A stretch of DNA of 64,000 nt. Source: JBDIVL01 sp039794405 (lineage in GTDB: Bacteria; Planctomycetota; Brocadiia; Brocadiales; Brocadiaceae). The stretch covers positions 8,993 through 72,992 of the forward strand of contig JBDIVL010000018.1 of assembly GCA_039794405.1 (NCBI GenBank). Reading direction: 5' to 3'. The notes below the pieces were generated by a model, which was not told the origin of the DNA, searched no databases, and was given only the letters and a program-made list of their open reading frames with translations. Positions 16,179 through 25,037 of the stretch are shown here, piece after piece; within the stretch, counting starts at the first letter, position 1, and every line of letters begins with the position of its first letter. The position numbers and the translations under genes are program-made.

Positions 16179-16679
16179 ATGAAAAGAGCAGTCTACCCCG
16201 GAACATTTGATCCCATAACGAATGGACACCTTGACGTAATCAAGAGAGGCAGCATTATCTTTGACAAGCTCATAGTCTCCGTGGGGTGTAATCCAATAAA
16301 AGACGCTCTATTTTCAGTCAAAGAGAGAATGGAGATGATTCAGAAGCATGTTAAAGGTTTGAAAAATGTCGAAGTAGATTATTTTGATGGTATGCTGGTT
16401 GATTATCTGAAAAAACAAAAAACAAATATTATCTTACGTGGTATACGTACCGTTTCTGATTTTGAAAGCGAATTTCAAAGGGCACTGACAAACCGGGCTT
16501 TAAACAAGGAGGTCGAAACGGTATTCGTTATGACCAGCGAACAATACTCGTTCTTAAATTCTACATTAATTAAGGAAGCTGTTAGCCTGGGAGGAGATGT
16601 AAGCCAGTTTGTACCATCTGAAGTCGAAAAGCGTCTAAAGGAAAAATTTAAGCATGTTTACAGAAAGAATACTCAATGA
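16179..16679 (+). CDS. coaD: Phosphopantetheine adenylyltransferase
   Basis: A 166-residue CoaD of normal length. The nucleotidyl-transferase motif is GTFDPITNGHLDVIKRG at residues 8-24 (the TNGH variant of HxGH), and the second nucleotide motif is EQYSFLNSTLIKEAVSLGGD near residues 131-150. It transfers AMP from ATP to 4'-phosphopantetheine, the penultimate step of CoA synthesis, in the cytoplasm. Its stop overlaps the start of the next gene (ATGA), so the two are translationally coupled. Confidence 0.95.
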   Translation: MKRAVYPGTFDPITNGHLDVIKRGSIIFDKLIVSVGCNPIKDALFSVKERMEMIQKHVKGLKNVEVDYFDGMLVDYLKKQKTNIILRGIRTVSDFESEFQRALTNRALNKEVETVFVMTSEQYSFLNSTLIKEAVSLGGDVSQFVPSEVEKRLKEKFKHVYRKNTQ

Positions 16680-17467
16680 AAATTAACGTCTTGGCTATTG
16701 GTGATATCGTAGGAAAACCCGGGCGTATCATTTTAAAGAATAAATTAAAAATACTTATCAATAAGGAAGACATACATTTCTGTATTGCAAATGGAGAAAA
16801 TGCGGCTGGAGGAGCCGGTATTACAGGAGAGATAGCAACAGAGCTATTCTCTTATGGTATTGATGTGATCACTACAGGGGATCATGTTTGGGATAAAAGG
16901 GAAATATTGCATTTCCTGGAAACCAATAGAAATATCCTCAGACCAGGCAATTATTCACCTTTGGCAGTCGGGAAAGGATATGTTACAAAAAAATCTGCCA
17001 CGGGACACCCGATTGGCGTAATTAATTTACTGGGGCGGGTATTTATGAAGCCAGTAGATTGTCCTTTCAGGGGGGTAGATGAGATGCTGAAAAATATCTT
17101 AAGAGAAACAAAAATAATTTTTGTAGATATACACGCAGAGGCAACTTCTGAAAAAATCGCAATGGGATGGTATTTAGATGGCAGGGTAAGTGCCGTAGTT
17201 GGTACACACACTCACGTACCTACCGCTGATGAAAGAATTTTGCCCAAAGGAACAGCCTTTATCAGTGACCTGGGAATGACGGGCCCACATGAATCCGTTC
17301 TGGGTAGAAAGACTGACTGTGTATTGAGGGCAATTGTAACACAGATGCCTACCCGATTTGAAGTGGCAGAAAAAGATGCTCGGATACAAGGCGTAAAGGT
17401 AGTTGTGGATAGTCAAACGGGAAAGGCTGATAGCATAAAGAGAATTGAGGTAAAAGAGGTTGATTAG
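16676..17467 (+). CDS. YmdB-like metallophosphoesterase (TIGR00282)
   Basis: A 263-residue protein of the YmdB/TIGR00282 family. The dinuclear metal site is built from GDIVGKPGR (residues 8-16), ANGENAAGG (38-46), TGDHVWDK (66-73), DIHAEATSEK and GTHTHVPTADE. Bacillus YmdB acts on 2',3'- or 3',5'-cyclic nucleotides and affects biofilm and RNA turnover; the substrate here is unknown. It overlaps coaD by four bases and its stop directly abuts the xseA ATG, so it is in the middle of a tight operon. Confidence 0.92.
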   Translation: MKINVLAIGDIVGKPGRIILKNKLKILINKEDIHFCIANGENAAGGAGITGEIATELFSYGIDVITTGDHVWDKREILHFLETNRNILRPGNYSPLAVGKGYVTKKSATGHPIGVINLLGRVFMKPVDCPFRGVDEMLKNILRETKIIFVDIHAEATSEKIAMGWYLDGRVSAVVGTHTHVPTADERILPKGTAFISDLGMTGPHESVLGRKTDCVLRAIVTQMPTRFEVAEKDARIQGVKVVVDSQTGKADSIKRIEVKEVD

Positions 17468-18718
17468 ATGAATTTCACTGAAACGTTACCCCTATTCATG
17501 AACCCTCATAATAAAGAAAATACAAGCAAGATTTTAACGATATCTGAGTTAACCAGAAGGATACGCGGTTCACTTGAGCAGGAATTTTTTCATATATGGG
17601 TTGTGGGAGAAGTATCCAATGTAAAAAAGCCCATATCAGGACATGTATATCTGACCCTGAAAGACGCCGATGCGCAAATTCAGGCCGTAATGTTCAGATC
17701 CACTGCAAGCCGTATAAAATTTGAGTTGGAAGATGGAATGGAAGTTTTCGCTTTTGGTTCCGTTACCGTGTACGAACTGCGCGGGCAATACCAACTTATT
17801 ATTGAAAATATTGAACCAAAGGGTATTGGGGTGTTACAGCTAGCTTTTTTACAATTAAAAGAGCGACTTGAAAAAGAAGGCTTATTTGACCCGGTACATA
17901 AAAAGCCAATCCCTTTCCTCCCCCAAAAAATAGCCATTGTAACATCACCAACAGGCGCTGCAATAAGGGATATCTTACAGGTTATCAACAGAAGATTTCC
18001 CAGGGTAGAGATTCTTATTTACCCGGTAAAGGTCCAGGGGGAAGGTGCGGCACTGGAAATTGCCCAGGCAATAAGGGATTTGAATAGTATGCCCGATATC
18101 GATATAATGATTGTGGGAAGAGGAGGGGGCAGCATTGAGGATTTATGGACATTCAATGAGGAAGTAGTTGCCCGAAGTATTTATGCCTCAAAAATTCCTA
18201 TTATTTCTGCAGTGGGTCACGAGATCGATGTAACAATTTCAGATCTGGTCGCGGATAAGAGAGCACTTACTCCTACAGAAGCAGGAGAGCTAGTTGTACC
18301 ATGCTACGATCAGCTAAAAGATTCATTAGAAAAAATTAAAACTAGACTTATTCAAGCCTTGTATAATAAAATATTGCTTGTTAAAAGCAGGGTACTGGGA
18401 ATGAAAAATAGTCTTTCATTGAAAAGACCTTTTGATAAGATTCTGAGATCACAACAAGAATTAGATGAGATTATCCAGAGGCTCATTGTGGCAAGTAAGC
18501 ATAAAGTGGAATTAGAAAGAGAACGGTTGATTACTCTTGCAAGCAGACTGGAATGCGTGAGCCCATTAAAAGTATTGAGTAGGGGTTATTCGATCATAAC
18601 AGACACGGAAGATAATAAACCTATCAAGTCAACCGAAGGACTGAGCATTGGGAAAAAGGTAAGGATACGCCTTTTCCATGGCACTCTGATATCTTCAATA
18701 GTTGAAATATTAGAATAA
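17468..18718 (+). CDS. xseA: Exodeoxyribonuclease VII large subunit
   Basis: A 416-residue XseA. The N-terminal OB-fold binding domain spans residues ~20-115 (WVVGEVSNVKKPISGHVYLTLKD). The catalytic Exonuc_VII_L domain follows, with VTSPTGAAIRDIL, GRGGGSIEDLWTFNEE and SAVGHEIDVTISDLVADKRA. The C-terminal half is a long coiled-coil region that binds the small subunit. The enzyme degrades single-stranded DNA to oligonucleotides. The small-subunit gene is 283 bases further on, separated by palindromic repeats, which is longer than the usual xseA-xseB spacing. Confidence 0.95.
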   Translation: MNFTETLPLFMNPHNKENTSKILTISELTRRIRGSLEQEFFHIWVVGEVSNVKKPISGHVYLTLKDADAQIQAVMFRSTASRIKFELEDGMEVFAFGSVTVYELRGQYQLIIENIEPKGIGVLQLAFLQLKERLEKEGLFDPVHKKPIPFLPQKIAIVTSPTGAAIRDILQVINRRFPRVEILIYPVKVQGEGAALEIAQAIRDLNSMPDIDIMIVGRGGGSIEDLWTFNEEVVARSIYASKIPIISAVGHEIDVTISDLVADKRALTPTEAGELVVPCYDQLKDSLEKIKTRLIQALYNKILLVKSRVLGMKNSLSLKRPFDKILRSQQELDEIIQRLIVASKHKVELERERLITLASRLECVSPLKVLSRGYSIITDTEDNKPIKSTEGLSIGKKVRIRLFHGTLISSIVEILE

Positions 18719-18887
18719 ATGAGGCCTTCGGCGACTTAAAACATAAATTTTTCCCTCCCTTGATGGGAGGGATTAAGGGAGGGTGATTAGCTTGCTTTTC
18801 CACCCCCCACCTAACCGCCCCCATCAAGGGGGAGGAAAACTAACAATTTGAATTTCCTAAGCATTAAATGAGGCCTTTGGCGACTTT
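18719..18887. repeat. Palindromic element between short direct repeats
   Basis: The motif AATGAGGCCTTCGGCGACTT at 18718-18737 recurs with one mismatch at 18867-18886. Between them, 18750-18840 forms an imperfect inverted repeat: TTTTCCCTCCCTTGATGGGAG on the left against CCCCATCAAGGGGGAGGAAAA on the right. It lies in the xseA-xseB spacer and has no open frame, like a MITE or repeat-derived insertion. Confidence 0.65.
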
Positions 18888-19001
18888 TTTCTGCCACAGA
18901 GGCACTAGTACTCTAAGTTCTCCTTTGTGACTTAGTAGCTTTGTGGCAACTTTGATACCTGTATTTTATGAAGGTTCAAATTACTAAGAGATTTTTAATT
19001 C

Positions 19002-19250
19002 ATGGCTAAGACAAAATTTGCAGATGTACTAAAAGGATTAGAGGAAATTGTTGAACGGCTTGAAAAGGGAGATTTATCGTTAGATGACACTCTGTCCGAA
19101 TACGAAAATGGCATTAAGCTGTATAAGCAGTGCATCGCCCTATTGGAGAATGCAGAAAAAAAGATTCAAATATTAGTGAAGGATGGAAATGGTATAATCC
19201 ACACAAAGGATTTTCATAGAGAAGACTCCTTTGAGACAAAACAGGAATAA
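19002..19250 (+). CDS. xseB: Exodeoxyribonuclease VII small subunit
   Basis: An 82-residue XseB with the family pattern FADVLKGLEEIVERLEKGDL, SLDDTLSEYENGIKLYKQC and a helical end LENAEKKIQIL. It forms the alpha-helical partner of XseA; several copies bind one large subunit. Length is normal. The neighbouring xseA and dxs genes, with palindromic DNA on both sides, suggest the operon was stretched by insertions. Confidence 0.93.
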   Translation: MAKTKFADVLKGLEEIVERLEKGDLSLDDTLSEYENGIKLYKQCIALLENAEKKIQILVKDGNGIIHTKDFHREDSFETKQE

Positions 19251-19367
19251 GTATCTGGACATAAATATTTGTACCTTTATTTTTCCGGTGTTGGTTCAAT
19301 CGTGGACAATTGAACCAATTTGAGAATGCTCCTGAAAAAAGGTACAAAAATTTCTGTCCAGGTACTT
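19249..19367. repeat. MITE-like element with ~37-bp terminal inverted repeats
   Basis: The left arm AAGTATCTGGACATAAATAT (continuing to 19289) pairs with the right arm ending CTGTCCAGGTACTT (19331-19367), with a few mismatches. The centre contains another hairpin, TTGGTTCAAT/ATTGAACCAA (19291-19300 and 19309-19318). The element begins at the xseB stop codon, overlapping its last two bases. It has no coding capacity. Confidence 0.65.
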
Positions 19368-19448
19368 AAATACCTAACGCAGCGAAGCTGCACCAAAATT
19401 TTTATCCACGAAGATCGGGAGACCTTAGGTATTTAGACGTTACTCATA

Positions 19449-19476
19449 GTAGAGACACAAGATTTTGCGTCTCTAC
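19449..19476. repeat. Short hairpin GTAGAGACACAA/TTGCGTCTCTAC
   Basis: A 12-bp inverted repeat with one mismatch and a four-base loop, in the xseB-dxs spacer. There is no T-run, so it is not a normal terminator; it looks like another small dispersed palindrome. Confidence 0.5.
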
Positions 19477-19540
19477 AAATAACCAATTTTTAAAAAATAT
19501 TTTATTACTAAATTTTAGACTAATAACCAACTGATGAAAT

Positions 19541-21475
19541 ATGAGTAGATTATTGGATCGTGTTGAATATCCAGAGGATTTGAAAAAACTAAAGGTAGAA
19601 GATTTGCCGAAATTAGCAGCAGAAATTCGGGAATTAATCGTGGACGTTGTCTCAAAAAATCCCGGACATCTTTCCTCAAATCTTGGTGTAGTAGAATTGA
19701 CTATAGCACTGCACTACTGTTTCGATTTTAAAAAGGATAAACTTGTATGGGATGTAGGCCATCAGGCATACGTTCATAAGATCCTTACCGGCAGGAGATC
19801 AAAGTTTCCAACTTTACGACAGTATAAGGGATTAAGTGGCTTTCCAGATAAAAACGAAAGTATATATGACCCCTTTACCACAGGTCATAGCGGGTGCGCT
19901 ATATCAGCAGCCCTCGGGATGGCTTGTGCTGACGAAATTCTTGGATGCAAGAGGTCAATAGTTGCTGTTGTGGGCGACGGAGCCATAGGGGCTGGGATGT
20001 CTCTGGAGGCATTGAACCATGCTGGTTATCTTAAGAAAAATTTATTAGTGGTATTAAATGATAATGAAATGTCTATCTCTAATACCGTTGGTGCCTTTTC
20101 AAAATACTTTTACAAAATCAGAACCGTCCCATTATTTGCTGATCTTAAGAAAGATGTTCATAATCTGTTAAACATCCTGCCCGTACTTGGCAAACCAGTT
20201 GAAAAGACATTAGAACATATCATCGAATTAATAAGGAGAGGAGTTGTTCCCGGCCAGATATTTGAGGACCTTGGGTTTAATTATTTTGGTCCAATCGACG
20301 GACATAATTTCGGGATGTTACTTGAAACATTGAATGATATTAAGCACCTCACCGGCCCCGTTCTTTTGCATGTGGTAACGGAAAAGGGAAGAGGATTTGA
20401 GCCAGCATCTCAAAACCCGGCACAATACCACAGTGCCGGTAAATTTGAAATGTGCAATGGAAAGATTACCCAGACGGTAAAGGACAAGAAGAGTATTTCT
20501 TATACCGATGTTTTTGGGGAAACTCTCGTAGAACTAGCAAGGAACAATCCTAAAATCGTTGGCATTACCGCTGCCATGCCTGATGGAACCGGTATTGTTT
20601 CTTTTGGGAAGAAATTTCCTGATAGATTTTATGACGCTGGGATTTGCGAGCAGCATGCCGTTGGTCTGGCAAATGGGCTGGTCGCAGGAGGGTTAAAACC
20701 CGTAGTGGCTATTTACTCAACATTCTTACAAAGGGCTTATGACCAGGTTTTTCATGATGCGTGCCTGCAGCGAAACGGGATTGTCTTTGCTTTAGATCGG
20801 GCAGGAGTTGTCGGTAATGACGGCCCTACACATAATGGGGTGTTTGATATCGCCTATCTCCGTAATCTGCCGGACATTATCTTAATGGCTCCAAAAGACG
20901 GGAATGAATTGAAATCGATGTTAAAGATTGCTCTGGACTCAGGCAGGGTTGTGGCAATCCGTTACCCGAAAGAAGATGTTCCCGATGAAAAACTCGACCC
21001 GCAGTACAAAACATTTGAAATCGGAAAGGCAGAGGTACTAAGGGAAGGAACAGAAGGCGTTCTTCTTGCCTATGGCGCCATGGTATCCCGATGCCTCCGT
21101 GCAGCAGAAAAACTGAGGGAAAAAGGTATAGAAGTTACTGTAGTTAATGCAAGGTTTGCAAAACCCCTTGATAAAGAACTTATTTTGGAACTTGTCAGAA
21201 ACCATAAATTGATCATGACAGTAGAAGATCATGTATTAATGGGAGGTTTTGGTTCTGCAGTACTTGAGCTTGTTGCCGATGAAAGGGAAGATGTTAGTAA
21301 GATTGTAAGAATCGGTATCCCTGATCATTTTCTTGAACATGGTCCCCGGACTCTGGTGTTAAAAAACATATGTTTGGATGAGAACGGGATTGCCGATAAG
21401 TTTATTTCAACACTTGAGTTAATGGACATACAAAGTTCGCTTACCAAGACTGAAAAGAGACGATTATCTGTTTAA
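19541..21475 (+). CDS. dxs: 1-deoxy-D-xylulose-5-phosphate synthase
   Basis: A 644-residue Dxs. The thiamine diphosphate site is VVGDGAIGAGMSLEALNHAG with NDNEMSIS (residues ~147-185). The transketolase pyrimidine domain begins near residue 320 (YTDVFGETLVELARNNPKIV) with DAGICEQHAVGLANGLV, and the transketolase C domain starts around residue 505. It condenses pyruvate and glyceraldehyde 3-phosphate, the first step of the MEP isoprenoid pathway. A polyprenyl synthase gene at 36.9-37.9 kb would use the product. The nadK gene follows after four bases. Confidence 0.96.
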   Translation: MSRLLDRVEYPEDLKKLKVEDLPKLAAEIRELIVDVVSKNPGHLSSNLGVVELTIALHYCFDFKKDKLVWDVGHQAYVHKILTGRRSKFPTLRQYKGLSGFPDKNESIYDPFTTGHSGCAISAALGMACADEILGCKRSIVAVVGDGAIGAGMSLEALNHAGYLKKNLLVVLNDNEMSISNTVGAFSKYFYKIRTVPLFADLKKDVHNLLNILPVLGKPVEKTLEHIIELIRRGVVPGQIFEDLGFNYFGPIDGHNFGMLLETLNDIKHLTGPVLLHVVTEKGRGFEPASQNPAQYHSAGKFEMCNGKITQTVKDKKSISYTDVFGETLVELARNNPKIVGITAAMPDGTGIVSFGKKFPDRFYDAGICEQHAVGLANGLVAGGLKPVVAIYSTFLQRAYDQVFHDACLQRNGIVFALDRAGVVGNDGPTHNGVFDIAYLRNLPDIILMAPKDGNELKSMLKIALDSGRVVAIRYPKEDVPDEKLDPQYKTFEIGKAEVLREGTEGVLLAYGAMVSRCLRAAEKLREKGIEVTVVNARFAKPLDKELILELVRNHKLIMTVEDHVLMGGFGSAVLELVADEREDVSKIVRIGIPDHFLEHGPRTLVLKNICLDENGIADKFISTLELMDIQSSLTKTEKRRLSV

Positions 21476-21479
21476 ACAA

Positions 21480-22322
21480 ATGAAAAAAATCCTCATCTTG
21501 GGTGACTTAAGCAAGAAAAAGATTTATGATACGATTCTCGGGCTAAAACCGTGGTTTGAGAAGCACGTCGGCATTGACATTATTGATTTATCGAAAGAAA
21601 AAAATTTTGGAAAAAGGGAAGCCGAAATAGCCGTAGTATTCGGTGGCGACGGAGCAATTCTTTCTACCTGTAGAGAACTAGGGAAAAATCAGGTACCAAT
21701 TATCGGTGTCCATATGGGGAGATTTGGTTTTTTAGCAGAACTTATGGAGAAGGATGTCCAGGTTTCCTTAGAAAAGGTATTTGCCGGAGATTATCAGATA
21801 CGAAAAAGGATGCTTCTCTTATGCAGTACCGAACGTGAAGGTAAAATAATCAACGAGTCTACAGGCATTAATGATGCGGTGGTTTCCCGCTCATCTTTGT
21901 CGAGGTTAATTTCCATCAGATTAAAAATGAACGGGGAAGACGTAGCGACCTACAGAGCCGACGGCTTAATCGTATCAACCCCTTTAGGCTCAACGGCACA
22001 TTCTCTGTCGGCAGGAGGACCAATCTTAACTCCCGAATTAAATGCATTTATTATCGTACCCATATGCCCTCATACGCTTACCAACCGACCATTAGTCGTA
22101 TCGGGAGATACAAAGATAGAAATGGAACTCTTATCCCAGTTGAATGGTACCGGCCTAACTGTGGATGGTCAGGTCTTTATGGAATTAGAAATGGGTGACA
22201 GGATAAAAGTAGAACGATCAGACATTGAGGTACAAATGATTTACACCGGTGCAAGGACATTTTACGGAGTATTGCATGAGAAATTAAACTGGGGGGGACA
22301 GCCGAATTATGGCCGTAATTAA
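21480..22322 (+). CDS. nadK: NAD kinase
   Basis: A 280-residue NAD kinase. The conserved GGDG is in VVFGGDGAILSTCREL (residues ~51-66), followed by GVHMGRFGFLAEL, an NDAVVSR segment, and the second binding motif YRADGLIVSTPLGSTAHSLSAGGP. It phosphorylates NAD to NADP in the cytoplasm. It is four bases after dxs and overlaps the start of the ferredoxin-like gene by 14 bases, so all three are probably one transcript. Confidence 0.95.
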   Translation: MKKILILGDLSKKKIYDTILGLKPWFEKHVGIDIIDLSKEKNFGKREAEIAVVFGGDGAILSTCRELGKNQVPIIGVHMGRFGFLAELMEKDVQVSLEKVFAGDYQIRKRMLLLCSTEREGKIINESTGINDAVVSRSSLSRLISIRLKMNGEDVATYRADGLIVSTPLGSTAHSLSAGGPILTPELNAFIIVPICPHTLTNRPLVVSGDTKIEMELLSQLNGTGLTVDGQVFMELEMGDRIKVERSDIEVQMIYTGARTFYGVLHEKLNWGGQPNYGRN

Positions 22323-22527
22323 AATAAAAGAAAATTATTGTAAGGGGTGCCTTCTCTGTATACCCGTATGTCATAATAAATCGTTAGTAAGCTCCGATAC
22401 GATAAACGAGCATGGATTGCATCCGGTAAAGTTCAGAGAAGGTGCTGAATGTGATGGTTGTAAAAAATGTGCAATAATGTGTCCTGACGTAGCGATAGAA
22501 ATTTATTATAAGAAGATAAACACCTGA
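22309..22527 (+). CDS. 2-oxoacid:ferredoxin oxidoreductase delta subunit (2x[4Fe-4S])
   Basis: A 72-residue ferredoxin-like protein with two complete cluster motifs, CKGCLLCIPVC (residues ~10-20) and CDGCKKCAIMCP (~48-59). This is the delta subunit of four-subunit 2-oxoacid oxidoreductases of the KorD/VorD type, passing electrons from the thiamine centre to ferredoxin. It overlaps nadK in a different frame and is followed by the alpha, beta and gamma subunits in order. A G-rich run before the ATG may act as the ribosome site. Confidence 0.92.
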   Translation: MAVIKIKENYCKGCLLCIPVCHNKSLVSSDTINEHGLHPVKFREGAECDGCKKCAIMCPDVAIEIYYKKINT

Positions 22528-22581
22528 AAAGGTAAACACTGTTGAAATTCCTTAACATTCAATTACCGGGGCATATCAATA

Positions 22582-23691
22582 ATGAAACAATTATTAACAG
22601 GGAATGAAGCAGCTGCAGAAGCAGCTATACTAGCGGGTTGCAGGTATTATTATGGATATCCTATTACACCTCAAAATGAACTTATCAATTACATATCAGT
22701 AAGGATGCCTCAAGTTGGTGGAACCTTTATTCAGGCTGAGAGCGAGATTGCAGCTATCAACATGGTTTACGGAAGTGCAGCAGCGGGTGGTCGTACAATG
22801 ACATCTTCGTCCAGTCCCGGTATAAGTCTGAAGCAAGAAGGAATCTCTTACCTGGCAGGAAGTGAACTCCCCTGTGTAATTATTAACATACAGCGTGGAG
22901 GACCTGGATTAGGCGATATATCTGCGTCACAGGCAGACTATTTTCAAGCCGTAAAGGGAGGAGGGCATGGTGACTACCATACGATAGTGCTTGCACCGTG
23001 TTCTGTTCAGGAAATGGCAGATCTGGTTTATGATGCCTTTGACCTCGCAGACGAATACCGAATCCCCGTTTTAATCTTAGGAGATGCACAAATAGGACAG
23101 CTCATGGAACCCGTGGAGTTTCATAAAAAAACGAAAAAGGTTCTCCCCAATAAAGACTGGGCGCTGACAGGTGCTGAAGGTAGAAAAAAGAGGGTAATAA
23201 AATCATTTTATCCTATTAAAGGCCAACTGGAAGAATTTAATGCCCATTTGCAGAAAAAATATAAGAAAATTGAAGAACATGAAGTACGTTATGAGACAGT
23301 TAACATTCAAAAGGCAGACATTGTTTTGGTCGCTTACGGTACTTCTGCGCGGATATGCAAAGAAGTCGTCAAGAGGAGCCAGCAGCTTAAGTTTCGGGTA
23401 GGTTTGATACGTCCAATTACCTTATGGCCATTTCCAAAAAAAATTATCCGGAAGATATCAGAGAGGGTACGGTGTATCTTAACCATTGAAATGAGTGCCG
23501 GACAGATGGTTGAAGATGTGAGGCTAGCGGTGGAGGGAAGATGTCCTGTTCATTTTTATGGAAGGACAGGTGGAGGTGTACCTACTTCTCTGGAAGTAAT
23601 CAGAAAGATCGTGGAAATTGTGCCAGATGACCAGGCTGCAAGTAAATTACTCCAATTAGCGGAGGTTAAGGAATATGCAAGCAATATATGA
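22582..23691 (+). CDS. 2-oxoacid:ferredoxin oxidoreductase alpha subunit (VorB/KorA type)
   Basis: A 369-residue alpha subunit with POR_N and the following PFOR domain. Marks are GNEAAAEAAILAGCRYYYGY with the PITPQNEL motif, AESEIAAINMVYGSAAAGGR, and RGGPGLGDISASQADYFQAV. It binds the pyrimidine ring of thiamine diphosphate together with the beta subunit. Close homologues are named VorB (branched 2-oxoacids) or KorA (2-oxoglutarate); sequence alone does not decide. It overlaps the beta-subunit gene by 17 bases. Confidence 0.92.
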   Translation: MKQLLTGNEAAAEAAILAGCRYYYGYPITPQNELINYISVRMPQVGGTFIQAESEIAAINMVYGSAAAGGRTMTSSSSPGISLKQEGISYLAGSELPCVIINIQRGGPGLGDISASQADYFQAVKGGGHGDYHTIVLAPCSVQEMADLVYDAFDLADEYRIPVLILGDAQIGQLMEPVEFHKKTKKVLPNKDWALTGAEGRKKRVIKSFYPIKGQLEEFNAHLQKKYKKIEEHEVRYETVNIQKADIVLVAYGTSARICKEVVKRSQQLKFRVGLIRPITLWPFPKKIIRKISERVRCILTIEMSAGQMVEDVRLAVEGRCPVHFYGRTGGGVPTSLEVIRKIVEIVPDDQAASKLLQLAEVKEYASNI

Positions 23692-24421
23692 AATGCCGAA
23701 AACACTTATAGATACGGCAACACATTTTTGTCCTGGCTGCGGCCACGGAATTGTCTTGAGATTAATCGCAGAGATTATTGATGCATGGGATATCCGGGGA
23801 AAAACTATTGGATTGGCACCCGTAGGATGCTCTGTTCTTGCTTATAACTATCTTGATATTGATATGTGCGAGGCTGCTCATGGCCGTCCGCCCGCTGTTG
23901 CTACAGGCATCAAGAGGGTTCATCCTGACCACCTCGTATTTGCTTACCAGGGAGATGGTGATTTAGCGGCAATAGGGATAGCGGAGATTATCCATGCCGC
24001 CAACAGAGGAGAAAATATTACTTTTATTTTTGTCAATAATGCCATTTATGGTATGACAAATGGTCAAATGGCACCGACCTCTTTAATAAAACAAAAAACG
24101 GTTACCACACCTACAGGAAGAAATCCGGCAAACCATGGTTATCCCATCCGGGTCTGTGAACTCTTGGCAGTTTTGGAAGGCAGTAGTTATATTGAAAGGG
24201 TCTGTCTGTCTTCCCCGGAAAACATTCGAAAGACAAAAAAGGCTCTTGAAAAAGGGTTCAAGACCCAGATTGAAAAAAGAGGGTTTTCTCTTATAGAGAT
24301 TTTATCTCCTTGTCCAATTTACTGGCGAATGGATGCAAACGAATCGATGAAATATATCGATGAGGAGATGTCCAGTACCTTCCCATTAGGTGTAGTGAAG
24401 GATTGGGAGCATAAAAACTAG
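23675..24421 (+). CDS. 2-oxoacid:ferredoxin oxidoreductase beta subunit (TPP-binding)
   Basis: A 248-residue beta subunit. The motif HFCPGCGHGIVLRLIAEI opens the domain and the thiamine diphosphate/Mg site is GDGDLAAIGIAEIIHAANR with FVNNAIYGMTNGQMAPTS. The first Cys pair (CPGCGH) is typical of the group. The start at 23675 has GGAGG upstream inside the alpha gene, which supports this choice over the second Met. It works with the alpha, gamma and delta subunits to decarboxylate a 2-oxoacid to an acyl-CoA or to run the reverse reaction. Confidence 0.93.
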   Translation: MQAIYEMPKTLIDTATHFCPGCGHGIVLRLIAEIIDAWDIRGKTIGLAPVGCSVLAYNYLDIDMCEAAHGRPPAVATGIKRVHPDHLVFAYQGDGDLAAIGIAEIIHAANRGENITFIFVNNAIYGMTNGQMAPTSLIKQKTVTTPTGRNPANHGYPIRVCELLAVLEGSSYIERVCLSSPENIRKTKKALEKGFKTQIEKRGFSLIEILSPCPIYWRMDANESMKYIDEEMSSTFPLGVVKDWEHKN

Positions 24422-24494
24422 TTTACCATATGAGAGATCTGTCTTATAAAGTGACTTTATTCATATAAATGCATGTTCATCAGTGACTAAGCTT

Positions 24495-25037
24495 ATGACG
24501 GAGAAGGTAATTTTAGCTGGTTTTGGCGGACAAGGGATGATGTTGCTGGGAAAACTCCTTGCACAGGCAGCCATGACTGAAGGAAAGTATGTAACTTATT
24601 TTCCTTCTTATGGTACTGAGGTTAGAGGCGGAACAGCCGTCTACCACCTTGTCATTTCAAGTGAGGAAATTTTCTCTCCACTCATCGAAGAGACCGATAC
24701 CCTTATTGTCATGAATCAGCCATCATATTTGAAATTTAAAGGGATGTTAAAACCCAATGGACTCCTTATTTTAAATGCATCCATGGTAGCACCGGACAAC
24801 ATCCCTGAAGCAAGAATATACAGAGTGCCGGCTACAGAGATTGCCAGCAAGCTGGGAAATGTGCTGGTTTCGAATATTGTTGTGCTCGGTGCTTATTTGG
24901 CAATAAAACAATTATTTTCTGCCAATCAAATTTTGAGTCAATTACAAGTAATGATAAAAGGAAAAAAGGGAGACCTATTTCTCATTAATAAACAGGCACT
25001 TCAAAAGGGTATGCAAGTAATAAAAGACCCGACGTGA
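24495..25037 (+). CDS. 2-oxoacid:ferredoxin oxidoreductase gamma subunit
   Basis: A 180-residue gamma subunit (POR domain). It opens with KVILAGFGGQGMMLLGKLLA, and carries SYGTEVRGGTAVYHLVISS and LVSNIVVLGAYLAIKQL. In the family it binds the CoA end of the substrate. I placed the start at the ATG at 24495; a GTG four codons upstream is possible, and neither has a strong ribosome site. The gap from the beta gene is 73 bases, so the operon probably continues through it. Confidence 0.9.
   Translation: MTEKVILAGFGGQGMMLLGKLLAQAAMTEGKYVTYFPSYGTEVRGGTAVYHLVISSEEIFSPLIEETDTLIVMNQPSYLKFKGMLKPNGLLILNASMVAPDNIPEARIYRVPATEIASKLGNVLVSNIVVLGAYLAIKQLFSANQILSQLQVMIKGKKGDLFLINKQALQKGMQVIKDPT

Noticed and set aside
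22309..22322. Frameshift between nadK and the ferredoxin subunit gene
   Set aside because: Both proteins are full length with normal ends; the 14-base overlap is an ordinary operon overlap.
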